Of a DNA stretch of 64,000 nucleotides, positions 25,510-34,443 are shown piece after piece. Source of the stretch: Bizionia argentinensis JUB59 (GTDB lineage: Bacteria > Bacteroidota > Bacteroidia > Flavobacteriales > Flavobacteriaceae). The notes below the pieces were generated by a model. That model did no database searches. It had not been told where the DNA came from and was given only the letters and a program-made list of their open reading frames with translations. The position numbers and the translations under genes are program-made. Location of the stretch: positions 1-64,000 of the forward strand of contig NZ_AFXZ01000005.1 of assembly GCF_000224335.1 (NCBI RefSeq), in the 5' to 3' direction. Every line of letters begins with the position of its first letter. The stretch's first letter is position 1.

Positions 25510-27306
25510 TTAAACAGTTATTTCTTCTACTTTTCTCGACGACTTAATCTTACTGTAACCTTTTACCATATAATAAAAATTATAGGCAAAGACCAAGTGA
25601 GATGCAAGCATCAACGAACCTCCAACCGCACGCCAAATCCAATAAGGTTTCATCAATATTACCGACTCAATAAATGGCTCGCCATCTATCCAGCTTAACC
25701 CTTTATAAGTACCACCTGCCATTAGAGAAATCATGTATGCAAAAAGACCAATAAATGCTAGCCAGAAATGAGCGCCAACCAATACTTGAGACGGCTCTTT
25801 TCCTGTCAGTTTAGGTAAAATAGCATAAATCCCTGCCCACAAAAAGAAAGCGATGATTCCATACATAGTCATATGCGAGTGGGCAACGTTAAAATCTGTA
25901 AAGTGCCACACAAAATTCGTGAAGCGAAAAGCCTGTAAACTTCCTTGCATAGAACCTACAAAGTAGAATACGGTTCCAACTAAAAAGAAGGGAAGCACAT
26001 AACTTTTAGAAATATGATTCCAACTACCTTTCATGGTCATTAAAAAGTTCGTAGTACCAGCCACAACCGGTATCACCATCCCAGCACTAAAAACAATAGC
26101 TATAGTTTGCAACCACCATGGCAGTGGACTAAACACAAAGTGATGCGTTCCTATCATCGTGTAAAAAAGCATCTGTGTCCAAAAAGCTAAAACTCCCAAT
26201 GAATAGGAATAGATGGGTTTGTTTAATGTTGAAGGCAGATAATAATATACTAGCCCCAATGTAAACGTCATAAACCACATTCCTACGCCTTGGTGCATAT
26301 AATATCCTTGAATAACAGTCTCCCCCAGTCCGTCTTGATAAAATGGCAAATAACCAATAACCGACAATACAATAGTCCAAATCAAAGCAGCAAGAATAAA
26401 CCAGTTGGATATATATATTTCTGATATTTTACGGGTTGCAACGGTTTTATAGAAATTAATAAACGTAATAATTAAGCCAACAGCGAATAGTAACATTACC
26501 GGCCAGATATACTCTCTGTACTCACCCCCACCATTATTAACACCAGCCATTAAACACATGGTTCCTAGAATAATGGTAAGATTAATAAGTCGCCAGGCAG
26601 ACCAAGCCCAACTATAGTTGTATATTTTAGTATTAGATGTTCGGGCAATTACAAAATAGCCTAGACCTATCATTGCTAACGACGACCAACCCCAAAACAC
26701 CATATTGGTGTGCACTGGTCGTAAGCGTCCAAAGCTAAGCCAAGATTGACTATCCATTTCAGGCCAAAGAAACTTCATTCCTAAATACTGCCCTATTAAG
26801 GTACCTAGCACTAGCCATAAAGCTGCAGCACCGATATAATAAATGACTATTTTCTTTAGTTCTAAAGGCGTTTCAAGACTTAATGATGTTTTTTTCTTTT
26901 CATCAAAAAAAGCATTGTTAGGATCTTTTATAAACTGATGTACTAAACCTTTTTCATCGCTTACTTCGCTATCCCCTGATAATTCGTCTCCTTTTAATTT
27001 ATATTTTAAAGCGGCTTTTCGTTTTTCTAGAATAACATCGATTTCGCCTTCATCCATAGCAACGATTTCATCATCGAAAGCCATTCGATTTTTATCGATT
27101 TGCCGGCGTTTCATTTTATCGATATATGTATTCAATTTTATGAACAATATAACAATAGCAATAATCATAACAATGGCAATTAAAACAAAGGTTCCAATTA
27201 TACCTGGACTGGAAAGCCAATTATCTGTAGTGATTTTATCTTGGGCACTTAAAATATTCGGGAGTACTCCTGAAAATAATAAGATTGCCATCTTACATTT
27301 CTTCAT
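25510..27306 (-). CDS. ccoN: cbb3-type cytochrome c oxidase subunit I
   Basis: 598 aa from the ATG at 27306, which opens a signal-like segment (MKKCKMAILLFSGVLPNILS). A 17-residue longer form exists. Residues about 20-150 are an N-terminal TM plus charged linker not found in standard CcoN. The core has twelve TM helices. Haem and copper ligands are visible: RPVHTNMVFWGW, YMHQGVG, GTHHFVF and HFTDFNVAHSH. The Tyr six residues before the His pair (FYTMIGTHH) matches the active-site Tyr of cbb3 oxidases, which supports O2 reduction over nitric oxide reduction. It is the first gene of a four-gene operon. Confidence 0.88.
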   Translation of the reverse strand: MKKCKMAILLFSGVLPNILSAQDKITTDNWLSSPGIIGTFVLIAIVMIIAIVILFIKLNTYIDKMKRRQIDKNRMAFDDEIVAMDEGEIDVILEKRKAALKYKLKGDELSGDSEVSDEKGLVHQFIKDPNNAFFDEKKKTSLSLETPLELKKIVIYYIGAAALWLVLGTLIGQYLGMKFLWPEMDSQSWLSFGRLRPVHTNMVFWGWSSLAMIGLGYFVIARTSNTKIYNYSWAWSAWRLINLTIILGTMCLMAGVNNGGGEYREYIWPVMLLFAVGLIITFINFYKTVATRKISEIYISNWFILAALIWTIVLSVIGYLPFYQDGLGETVIQGYYMHQGVGMWFMTFTLGLVYYYLPSTLNKPIYSYSLGVLAFWTQMLFYTMIGTHHFVFSPLPWWLQTIAIVFSAGMVIPVVAGTTNFLMTMKGSWNHISKSYVLPFFLVGTVFYFVGSMQGSLQAFRFTNFVWHFTDFNVAHSHMTMYGIIAFFLWAGIYAILPKLTGKEPSQVLVGAHFWLAFIGLFAYMISLMAGGTYKGLSWIDGEPFIESVILMKPYWIWRAVGGSLMLASHLVFAYNFYYMVKGYSKIKSSRKVEEITV

Positions 27307-27424
27307 AAATTTCAATTTATTACTTTTTTGCTTAATCTTCTGCCATGCATTCAACAACCTAAAATTAGTTTATTTATGGTCACTTTTACTAGCGAAAGAA
27401 CATATAGATTTCATTGAGCTATTA

Positions 27425-27455
27425 CAAATATATGTTTTGAATCTATGTAAGACAA
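27425..27455 (-). promoter_or_regulatory. Promoter of the cbb3 oxidase operon
   Basis: On the minus strand, TATATTTG (27425-27432) matches the flavobacterial -7 box, and CTTG with its TTG at 27453-27455 lies 20 bases further upstream as the -33 box. The leader to the ATG at 27306 would be about 110 bases. I see no clear FNR-type dyad. Confidence 0.65.
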
Positions 27456-27945
27456 GTTTATCCGATATTAATTAAGATGAATTAAGTTAAATATTTCCAT
27501 CTCCAGCATGAGAATTAAGCAATAAAAAGTACTATTTAATATGTATTATTAAAAACCGCAAGGATTTCAGTTTTAAGACGAAACCCAGCACTCGTCAGAT
27601 TATTTATCTTTTATAAAAAATAATACAATTTAGACATCCGAGAGGTGTGATTTATTTAAAAAGGATTTATTAGAAATTTTTTCTAAAAACCCACACGCCT
27701 AATTGGCTTAAAAACTGTAGATTTTATATGTATTTGGAAGATAATTTTTAAGACTCTAAAAATTTAACGATGAAAACGCTGGATTTTATCGCGTAAAAGT
27801 AAGACTAACTAATAGAAAATAACATCAAAAATTCAATTGAAATATTGTTCACTTTGGCCTTTATAAAAGTGCGTGAACTTTTTTCAATAAAATCATTATT
27901 GCTAATTTTTAAAATGGCTTAAAATAGTTTAAAAGGAAAAATAAT
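27456..27945. other. Non-coding stretch between the oxidase and iron-transport operons
   Basis: About 490 bases without a credible gene. It contains a TTAGAAA/TTTCTAA inverted repeat at 27670-27686 and a hairpin GTTCAC..GTGAAC followed by six T on the plus strand at 27848-27886, which looks like a terminator without an obvious plus-strand gene before it. Otherwise AT-rich and featureless. Confidence 0.5.
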
Positions 27946-28953
27946 TTATAGCTCCTCATCAAACTCTAAAATATCCTTAGAGTTAAAGCCAATATTAATA
28001 GTATCTGCAATGTTTTTATCCTGTGTCATTACAGTTAATTGCTCACCAGACTCAAGCTTTAATAATAATTGAATGGAATCGCCTAGTTCAATTTTTTTAA
28101 TGACCTGGGCAGTAGTTATGTATTCACAGTCAAAATCTCCAGAGGTCGGGTTTACTTTTATCTTATCGTTTCTAATAGCATGACAGCACGTTTCATTTAA
28201 TGGACACTGAAAAGCATTTTGCAGATTCTTGTTTATGTGAACGGTGCTTCCAAATAATGAGGCTACATATAAGGTATTAGGTTTTACGTATAGATTTGCT
28301 GCCACATCTTTTTGAATGACTTTTCCATTTTGTAAAATCAATATTTCATCAGCCACAGAAAGTGCATCTTGCGTATCATGGGTAACGAACAGAACCGTTA
28401 CTTCCGTTTTCTTAATAATCTCGAAAACTTCATTCCGCAACTGCGTACGCAACATCGTATCTAGATTACTAAAAGGCTCGTCTAAAATCAACAAAGAAGG
28501 TTCTGGTGCCAATGCACGCGCCAAAGCTACACGTTGCTGTTGCCCCCCCGAAAGTTGGTGTGGATAGCGTTTACCCATATCCTCTAATCCAACCAAATCG
28601 AGCATTTCCTGCGCTCGTTGCTTCTTGTTTTTTACTTTTGCAATACCGTATAAAATGTTATCTAAAATCGTTAGATGTGGAAAAAGCGCATATTCTTGGA
28701 AAACTAAACCAATTTTCCTTTTTTCAGGCTGCACGAATTTATCTAAAGATGCAATAACTTTTCCGTTCATTGAAATACTTCCATGATCGGGTCTTTCCAG
28801 TCCAGCAATTAAACGAACTAACGTAGTTTTTCCGCTTCCACTTTCGCCTACAATAGCACAAACGTGTCCTGCTTTCAAATTGAAAGTCACATTTTTTATG
28901 GCGTAATTTCTGCCTTTGTCAAAACTTTTGGAAAGAGAATCTATTGTTAACAT
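27946..28953 (-). CDS. fbpC: Iron(III)-type ABC transporter ATP-binding protein (FbpC)
   Basis: 335 aa. The ABC ATPase domain (about 1-235) has Walker A GESGSGKTT, Q-loop LVFQEYALF, signature LSGGQQQRVALARAL, Walker B LLILDEPFSNLD and the H-loop FVTHD. A C-terminal regulatory extension (about 240-335) has TOBE-like strands and contains CPLNETCCH, a cysteine cluster that may sense metal. It energises uptake of ferric iron by FbpB and FbpA. The gene starts two bases after the permease stop and is last in the operon. Confidence 0.9.
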   Translation of the reverse strand: MLTIDSLSKSFDKGRNYAIKNVTFNLKAGHVCAIVGESGSGKTTLVRLIAGLERPDHGSISMNGKVIASLDKFVQPEKRKIGLVFQEYALFPHLTILDNILYGIAKVKNKKQRAQEMLDLVGLEDMGKRYPHQLSGGQQQRVALARALAPEPSLLILDEPFSNLDTMLRTQLRNEVFEIIKKTEVTVLFVTHDTQDALSVADEILILQNGKVIQKDVAANLYVKPNTLYVASLFGSTVHINKNLQNAFQCPLNETCCHAIRNDKIKVNPTSGDFDCEYITTAQVIKKIELGDSIQLLLKLESGEQLTVMTQDKNIADTINIGFNSKDILEFDEEL

Positions 28954-28955
28954 GG

Positions 28956-30622
28956 TTATTTTTTAATCAATAATTTATTTAAAAATATCACAGGAATCAT
29001 AGCTGTAAAGATAATAAAAAGAGACGGAATCGAAGCCTCCATAACCATCTCATCACTGGCATATTCAAAAGCTTTTACTGCTAAAGTATCTATATGATAA
29101 GGTTTCAAAATGAGTGTTAATGGCAATTCTTTCATCACATCAATAAAAACGAGAATCACGGCACTAAATACACCTGTTTTAATGAGAGGAAATTCAATTT
29201 TAAAAAACGTTTTAAATTTCCAACACCTAAAACTTTTGAAGAATCCGGAATGGAATTATCGACTTTTAATGCTGTAGAATCTATCGGGTTATACGCCACT
29301 GCCAAGAAACGAACAGCATAAGCATAAAATAAAGCAATTAGGGTTCCATTAATAATTAAACCAGAATCAATTCCCATATTACCAAGCATTTTAATCAGCC
29401 ATTTATCTAATGCTAAAGTGGGAATCATAATTCCAATAGCAATTACGGCTCCTGGAATGGCATAACCTAAAACGCCTACTCTTGCAATGTTTTTAATGGA
29501 ACGAAGCGTGCTCCATTTGGAAAAGTAAATTAATAGAAGCGCAAAGAAAACCGTGATAACAGCCGATGTAATAGCAATAGCAAAACTTTGCAGGGATAAA
29601 ATGATAAACTGAAAGTCAAAAACAGTGGATGCCGTTAAAACTGCCCAATAAATTAATTGCGCAACTGGTAAAATAAACCCTAAAAGAATAGGCAGGAAAA
29701 CGACTGAAAAAATGAGCCATTTTATATAACCTTTAGTCTCTTTTCTCTGAATTTGTGAACTGTTCGTTTTTGAAGAGGTAAACTTCACTTTCCGTACTTG
29801 CCATTTTTCAAAAAGAATCAAGGCGAAAATAATAATGATTAATAAAGCCGATAAATACACTGCTGTTTCAGGTTCTTCCAGTGAAAACCAGGATCTAAAA
29901 ATCCCTGTAGTAAATGTATTTACGCCATAATATTTGGCCGCGCCGTAATCGTTAAGAACCTCCATTAAAACCAATACTAATCCGGCAACAATAGCTGGAC
30001 GGGCAAGTGGCAACATCAGCTTAAAAAAGGTTTTTCGTTCACTAACGCCCAACATTTTAGAAGCTTCTAAAAGATTATTAGCTTGATTCAAGAAAAATGC
30101 TCTGGCACTTACATATACATAAGGAAATAGAGAAATGCTTAATACGAATGCCAGTCCGGCTCTATTCATAATATCAATTCGAATAAAATCTATATTGAGT
30201 TGTCGGAATATTAAATCCATACTACCTCCGTAATCGAAGATTCCGGCGTAAGCATACCCAACAATATAGGAAGGAATAGCCAACGGAAGAATTAACAACC
30301 ATTCCATTTGCTTCCGAAACAGGAAGTCGAAGCGGGATACAAACCACGCCGAGGAAACACCAAAGACTAAAACGAGAATACTACAAAAGAAAACCAGATA
30401 CAAGGAATTCCAAATGTAGTCTGGCAATAAATAAGTAACAATGTGACTCCAGGTTTCACCAGGGCCAGAAAAGAGCTCTACGCCAATAAATATAATGGGT
30501 AATGCCAAGAAAAAAACAATGGCCAGCGTAAATACTGACCATCTGTTACTATCTCTTTTAAGTCTTTTAAGCCTTGTTTTTAAGGAGAAAGCCTCGTGTT
30601 TATTTCCATCTTGCTTCATCAA
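28956..30622 (-). pseudogene. fbpB: Iron(III) ABC transporter permease FbpB, frameshifted
   Basis: The gene is split into 29156-30622 (488 aa) and 28956-29159 (in frame +1, opened by a GTG). The first frame breaks off after GVGNLKRFLKL. One additional base in the A4 run or the adjacent T6 run near 29202-29213 restores FFKIEFPLIKTGVFSAVILVF and joins the fragments into 555 aa, the normal two-halved FbpB size. The TM pattern is 6+6, and the N-half EAA loop is ASKMLGVSERKTFFKLMLPLARPAI. The break lies in homopolymers, so a sequencing error is as likely as a mutation. If real, the last two TM segments are lost and transport is probably dead. Confidence 0.8.
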
Positions 30623-31655
30623 AAATCAAAACTGCTTTTTTGTTGTTTTCTCCCAACTTATTTAAACTTAAATTATCTTCTTTAAAAACACCCCAATCCT
30701 TAATATCTTGAACTGGTTCAACACTTTTTAGAACAGGATATTCGTAATTGGCATTGGTAAATACCTGTTGTGCTTCTTCACTAATTAAGTATTCAATAAA
30801 TTTAATGGCATTTGCTTTGTTTGGCGCATATTTAGCAACACCTGCACCACTCACATTTATATGCGTCCCTCGGTTATTTTGATTTGGAAAAAATAGACCT
30901 ATTTGTTTTGCTACTTTCACTTCTTCAGGATCTGGTGAATTCAACATTTTACCAATGTAATAGGAGTTTACAATGGCCAAATCTCCTTCTCCTGCTATCA
31001 CAGCTTTCACTTGGTCTCTATCCGAGCCTTTTGGGGAACGCGCCATATTTGCAACAATGCCTTTAGCCCAATTTTTAGCAGCGTCCTCACCATCATTTGC
31101 AACAATTGACGCCATTAATGACTGATTATAGATATTAGAAGATGATCTTACCAATATTTTACCTTTCCACTTTGCAGCTGTTAAGTCTTCATAAGTTGAA
31201 AGCTCTTCAGGCTTCACACGGTCTTTTGCGTATGCTATAATACGCGCTCGTTTAGTTAAACCAAACCATTGATTGTCTACATCTTGTAAATGTGTAGGAA
31301 TTGATTTTTCTAACAATTCAGATTCAATACTTTGAAGCAATCCTAAATCTTTCGCACGACTTAATCTTCCGGCGTCTACAGTTATTAAAACATCTGCAGG
31401 AGACTGTTCTCCTTCCATTTTCATTTTCTGAATTAACTCGTCTGCACTCGCATTAATTACTTTCACCTCAATACCCGTTTTATCTTCAAACATTTTAAAG
31501 ATATTTTGGTCTGATTCATAATGACGGTGCGTGTAAACGGTTACGACTTGGTCTTTTGTAGTTTCTTGCGCTGCAGAATCATCTTTTTTTTCACTATCGT
31601 TCTTACAAGCAGCTAATATGGAAAAAGCAGCTACGGCTAATATTAGTTTTTTCAT
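30600..31655 (-). CDS. fbpA: Iron(III)-type ABC transporter substrate-binding lipoprotein (FbpA)
   Basis: 351 aa from the ATG at 31655. The frame extends 11 codons further, but the lipoprotein signal (MKKLILAVAAFSILAAC) begins at the inner Met. Type 2 periplasmic-binding fold of the transferrin-like class: VVTVYTHRHYESD, TGIEVKVINASADELIQKM, SPADVLITVDAGRL. Tyr residues near GDLAIVNSYYIGKM fit the paired Fe-ligand tyrosines of FbpA. It overlaps the permease start by 23 bases, so the three genes form one operon. Attached by lipid to the inner or outer membrane. Confidence 0.88.
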   Translation of the reverse strand: MKKLILAVAAFSILAACKNDSEKKDDSAAQETTKDQVVTVYTHRHYESDQNIFKMFEDKTGIEVKVINASADELIQKMKMEGEQSPADVLITVDAGRLSRAKDLGLLQSIESELLEKSIPTHLQDVDNQWFGLTKRARIIAYAKDRVKPEELSTYEDLTAAKWKGKILVRSSSNIYNQSLMASIVANDGEDAAKNWAKGIVANMARSPKGSDRDQVKAVIAGEGDLAIVNSYYIGKMLNSPDPEEVKVAKQIGLFFPNQNNRGTHINVSGAGVAKYAPNKANAIKFIEYLISEEAQQVFTNANYEYPVLKSVEPVQDIKDWGVFKEDNLSLNKLGENNKKAVLIFDEARWK

Positions 31656-31676
31656 CTTATCTTTTATGTTGAAAGA

Positions 31677-31705
31677 CAAATATAGCAATTTAGAATGGAT
31701 ACAAA
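31677..31705 (-). promoter_or_regulatory. Promoter of the fbpABC operon
   Basis: Minus-strand TATATTTG (31677-31684) with TTTG 17 bases upstream (31702-31705). The spacing is slightly short for the consensus. The leader to the fbpA ATG is about 15-20 bases. Confidence 0.5.
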
Positions 31706-32244
31706 TAGAAGAGCGCGTATCAAATTATAAAATTAAGTTTTGTTTAACTTTAATGGAGAGAACTTGAAGATATACTTTTTAGGTTTGCTTTCATTAATGT
31801 ACAATTCATATAATTATTATAGAATAAATCAGTTTAGACTAAAACACTATAGATATTTAAAACAGACTAAAAGTCTGTTATATTCGTGAAATTTACAGGA
31901 AATGATTTGCGCCAAGAATTTCAGGGAACATGTGAATTCTTGAAAATTTGTGTAAAAGTTTTTTAAAAGCTAAAGTGAGATGCATTAAAGTACATAGTTT
32001 CAATTTAACTTGAGACCAATAAAACCTTAACTACTACTTTTAAATGTTAAAAGGTAAAACGGATCACTGGTTAACTGGCAAGTTAAGCTCGCTATATATC
32101 GGAAAATGTCATTTCGTTTACAAACTGTAAGCCTAAAAAGGATAGCTGACTTTTTAGGTTGTCATTTTACCCTATGAAAAACATAACAAATAATACATAA
32201 AATTCGACAAAAGGAGATTAAATCGGTTTATCTGTAAAAATCAC
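31706..32244. other. Divergent non-coding region with several hairpins
   Basis: About 540 bases without a gene. It contains TTTAG-A-CTAAA (31833-31843), AACAGACT-AAA-AGTCTGTT (31861-31879) and CCTAAAAAG/CTTTTTAGG with a nine-base loop (32132-32158). These could be operators for the divergent fbp and fibre genes, or folds in a long 5' leader. One TACTACT heptamer lies at 32032. Confidence 0.45.
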
Positions 32245-32274
32245 TTGTATAAAGAATTTTTTACTTTATCTTCG
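32245..32274 (+). promoter_or_regulatory. Promoter of the first pilin-like gene
   Basis: TTG at 32245-32247 and TATCTTCG at 32267-32274 are separated by 19 bases, a near-consensus -33/-7 pair. Unlike the next two subunit genes, this promoter has a recognisable -33 box and no TACTACA repeats. Confidence 0.55.
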
Positions 32275-32298
32275 AGATCATTGTAAGACCAAATCGAC

Positions 32299-32862
32299 AT
32301 GAACACCTACAATTTATCATACTTACAGAGAAAAGGAATTAGCCTTGCTACATTCGCTTTTACACTACTCATATTCGGAATCAGTAATTCTTGGGCCCAA
32401 CAAGCAAAGACTACTATTAATCTTGTATTGGCAGATGTTATCTCAATCGATCCAGGAAGCGCCTCTAACGATGGAAGTGTAGATTTCCATTATGATAACG
32501 TGAACGATTACAATTCTGAAAAAACAACTACTATACCTAATAGTCTTGTTATAACTTTTACAAAGCCTTTCGACTTAAAGGTAAAAGCAAATGGTGAAAA
32601 CTTTGAATTTGGCTCAAATCTTATTCCAGTGAATGTTTTAATCATTAAACGCAATGAGAGTTCACAAATAACAGGAACGTCCGTTCCTATTGTTCTATCT
32701 ACACAAGATCAAGTTTTGATTCGCGGAGCAGATAGAGGCAGTAGATTGACCCTGGATTTAGATTATACAATTCCCCAAGCCAAATCTTCCTCTAGTGATA
32801 TTCTAGGTAAACCAGCTGGTACTTATACCCAGAAAGTAACTTATACCGCTACTGCCCTTTAA
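32299..32862 (+). CDS. Pilin-like secreted subunit 1
   Basis: 187 aa. A Sec signal ends near WAQQ (about residue 34), and no lipobox Cys is present. The mature part (about 153 aa) is all-beta in pattern and clearly related to the proteins at 33168 and 33890 (shared DVISIDPGSA, VKANGENFEFGSN, LDLDYTIPQA, GKPAGTYTQ). The last strand ends VTYTATAL with a Gly 14 residues from the C terminus, as in pilins handled by PapD-type chaperones. The N-terminal strand (KTTINLVLADVISI) alternates hydrophobic residues as a donor strand would. I read it as a divergent fibre subunit, perhaps an initiator or adaptor. No experimental family is known to me. Confidence 0.7.
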   Translation: MNTYNLSYLQRKGISLATFAFTLLIFGISNSWAQQAKTTINLVLADVISIDPGSASNDGSVDFHYDNVNDYNSEKTTTIPNSLVITFTKPFDLKVKANGENFEFGSNLIPVNVLIIKRNESSQITGTSVPIVLSTQDQVLIRGADRGSRLTLDLDYTIPQAKSSSSDILGKPAGTYTQKVTYTATAL

Positions 32863-32884
32863 CATATAGTATGTTTGTTCAATT

Positions 32885-32927
32885 ACTCCCCTTCATTAGA
32901 TTTACATCTAGTAAAGGGGAGTTTTTA
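32885..32927 (+). terminator. Terminator after pilin-like gene 1
   Basis: ACTCCCCTT and AAGGGGAGT pair perfectly, with an inner AGAT/ATCT stem, followed by TTTTTAT. It makes the first subunit gene monocistronic. Confidence 0.85.
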
Positions 32928-33050
32928 TATTTAACAGTTTACTTCTCCTAGGGATATGCAGGTAGCAATTTGAAATACAACTGTAAACATAATGAAGTCA
33001 GTCGTTTAACCCAATACATCAATTAATAACAAAATTCTGTGTAGATATTT

Positions 33051-33108
33051 TACTACACGCACTTACATCTTCTACTACAAACTTAACTTAAGATCAGTTC
33101 TATCTTTG
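33051..33108 (+). promoter_or_regulatory. Activator-type promoter of pilin-like gene 2
   Basis: TATCTTTG (-7) at 33101-33108. TACTACA heptamers lie at 33051 and 33073, 22 bases apart in the same direction, the second ending 21 bases before the -7 box, exactly where a -33 element would be. No TTG -33 is present. The same arrangement, with identical distances, recurs before gene 3. This looks like a response-regulator-activated promoter. Confidence 0.65.
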
Positions 33109-33167
33109 CAGTGTCAAAATAAAGTGTCAAGACAACTAAAATAATAAAGTCCCAAATAAATAATATT

Positions 33168-33704
33168 ATGAAAAAACAAATCATCATCGCAACTTTAGCT
33201 CTTGGAGCACTCGTATTAGGAACTAGCAATGCACAAGCGCAAACTGCTACAACTACAGTAAACATTATATTAAATGATGTTATTTCTATCGATGCTGGAA
33301 GTGTTGCTAACGGAGGTCTAGTTGATTTCAATTATGCAACGGCTGAAGACTATAACACGACAAAGACTGCAAATGTTGTTAATTCTTTAATTGTTACTTC
33401 AACAAAAAACTTTGATGTGAAAGTAAAAGCTGATGGTGCAAACTTTTCATTCGGCTCAAACAATATTCCAGTAGATGTTTTGACAATCAAAGCTGCAACT
33501 GGTGGATCAATAGCTGGAACTCAAAACACGGTAGTTCTTTCAACTACTGACCAAGTACTTATTGCAAACGCTCCTTTAGGAAGCGCTTTAACTTTAGACC
33601 TTGATTACACAATTCCTGCAACTGAATCTTCCTCTTCTAAAATATTAGGTAAGCCAGCTGGAACGTATACTCAAACTGTAACCTATACTGCAACGGCTCT
33701 ATAG
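33168..33704 (+). CDS. Pilin-like secreted subunit 2
   Basis: 178 aa. Signal peptide to about residue 25 (TSNAQAQ); mature part about 153 aa, beta-rich, with no Cys. It is nearly identical in signal peptide and leader to the gene at 33890 (the first 20 or so codons and the 20 bases before the ATG match), evidence of recent tandem duplication. The C terminus GTYTQTVTYTATAL has Gly at position -14. The mature N terminus (TTTVNIILNDVISI) alternates hydrophobic residues. It has its own promoter and terminator, so it is likely a major, highly expressed fibre subunit, exported by Sec to the periplasm and polymerised on the surface. Confidence 0.75.
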   Translation: MKKQIIIATLALGALVLGTSNAQAQTATTTVNIILNDVISIDAGSVANGGLVDFNYATAEDYNTTKTANVVNSLIVTSTKNFDVKVKADGANFSFGSNNIPVDVLTIKAATGGSIAGTQNTVVLSTTDQVLIANAPLGSALTLDLDYTIPATESSSSKILGKPAGTYTQTVTYTATAL

Positions 33705-33730
33705 TCTGCAGCACACCATAAATTATAAAG

Positions 33731-33766
33731 AAACCCTCAACACTAAAATTGTGTAGAGGGTTTTTC
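33731..33766 (+). terminator. Terminator after pilin-like gene 2
   Basis: AAACCCTC..GAGGGTTT with an inner ACAC/GTGT stem, followed by TTTTTCT. Confidence 0.8.
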
Positions 33767-33785
33767 TATTTACATGTAGTTATCT

Positions 33786-33843
33786 TACTACATGCACTTA
33801 CAGCTTCTACTACAAAGAATACTTAATGCACTACATATCTTTG
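33786..33843 (+). promoter_or_regulatory. Activator-type promoter of pilin-like gene 3
   Basis: TATCTTTG at 33836-33843, TACTACA at 33786 and 33808. The distance between heptamers (22) and from the first heptamer to the -7 box (50) is the same as before gene 2. The segment between the heptamers (GCACTTACA, CTTC) is also conserved, while the spacer to the -7 box is not, which suggests selection on the binding site beyond shared duplication. Confidence 0.65.
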
Positions 33844-33889
33844 CAGTGTTTAAACAAGAAAACTAAAAACATCCCAAATAAATAATATT

Positions 33890-34426
33890 ATGAAAAAACA
33901 AATCATCATCGCAACTTTAGCTCTTGGAGCATTCGTAATAGGAACTAACAATATACAAGCACAAACTGCTACAACTACAGTAAACATTACTTTAAATGAT
34001 GTAATTTCTATTGATGCTGGAAGTATTGCTATTGGAGGTGCAGTTGATTTTAACTATATTACAGCTGAAGACTATAACACTTCAAAAACAGCAATTGTAC
34101 CAACTTCTTTAATCGTGACTTCAACTAAAAACTTTGATGTAAAAGTAAAAGCTGATGGCGCCAACTTTACCAACGGATCAAACAATATTCCAGTAAATGT
34201 TTTAATAATTAAAGCTGCAACTGGCGGATCAATGGCAGGAACGCAAAACTCTATTGTTTTATCTGATTCTGATCAAGTTTTAATTGCAAATGCTCCTTTA
34301 GGAAGTGCGTTAACACTTAACTTGGATTACACGATTCCTGCAACTAAATCATCATCTTCAGATATTTTAGGTAAACCAGCTGGAACGTATACTCAAACTG
34401 TAACTTATACCGCTACTGCTTTATAA
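33890..34426 (+). CDS. Pilin-like secreted subunit 3
   Basis: 178 aa, a close paralogue of subunit 2 with the same signal peptide, the same length and C terminus GTYTQTVTYTATAL with Gly at -14. Differences cluster in the mature beta strands (AIGGAVDFNYITAEDYNTSK, SDSDQVLI). It is preceded by its own TACTACA promoter. Its terminator is only about 20 bases before the chaperone gene, and no other promoter is visible there, so the chaperone-usher genes are probably expressed by read-through from this promoter. This would give many subunits per assembly platform. Confidence 0.75.
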   Translation: MKKQIIIATLALGAFVIGTNNIQAQTATTTVNITLNDVISIDAGSIAIGGAVDFNYITAEDYNTSKTAIVPTSLIVTSTKNFDVKVKADGANFTNGSNNIPVNVLIIKAATGGSMAGTQNSIVLSDSDQVLIANAPLGSALTLNLDYTIPATKSSSSDILGKPAGTYTQTVTYTATAL

Positions 34427-34443
34427 ATTCGGTTTTAACGTTT

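Noticed and set aside
25510-27306. Nitric oxide reductase
   Set aside because: The active-site Tyr of cbb3 oxidases is present six residues before the His pair, and the CcoO-type motif is in the partner subunit.
28956-29159. Independent 67-aa membrane protein gene
   Set aside because: It opens on a GTG inside the permease frame and reads the exact missing C terminus of FbpB.
32032-32038. TACTACT heptamer before pilin-like gene 1
   Set aside because: Single copy, more than 220 bases from the -7 box and not paired; chance occurrence is likely.
33051-33814. CRISPR-like repeats
   Set aside because: The TACTACA repeats are seven bases, occur in two promoter pairs and have no spacer array or cas genes.
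32299-34426. Type V pili (Mfa/Fim lipoprotein pilins)
   Set aside because: The subunits have Sec signal peptides without a lipobox Cys, and the partners are a chaperone and an usher-like protein.
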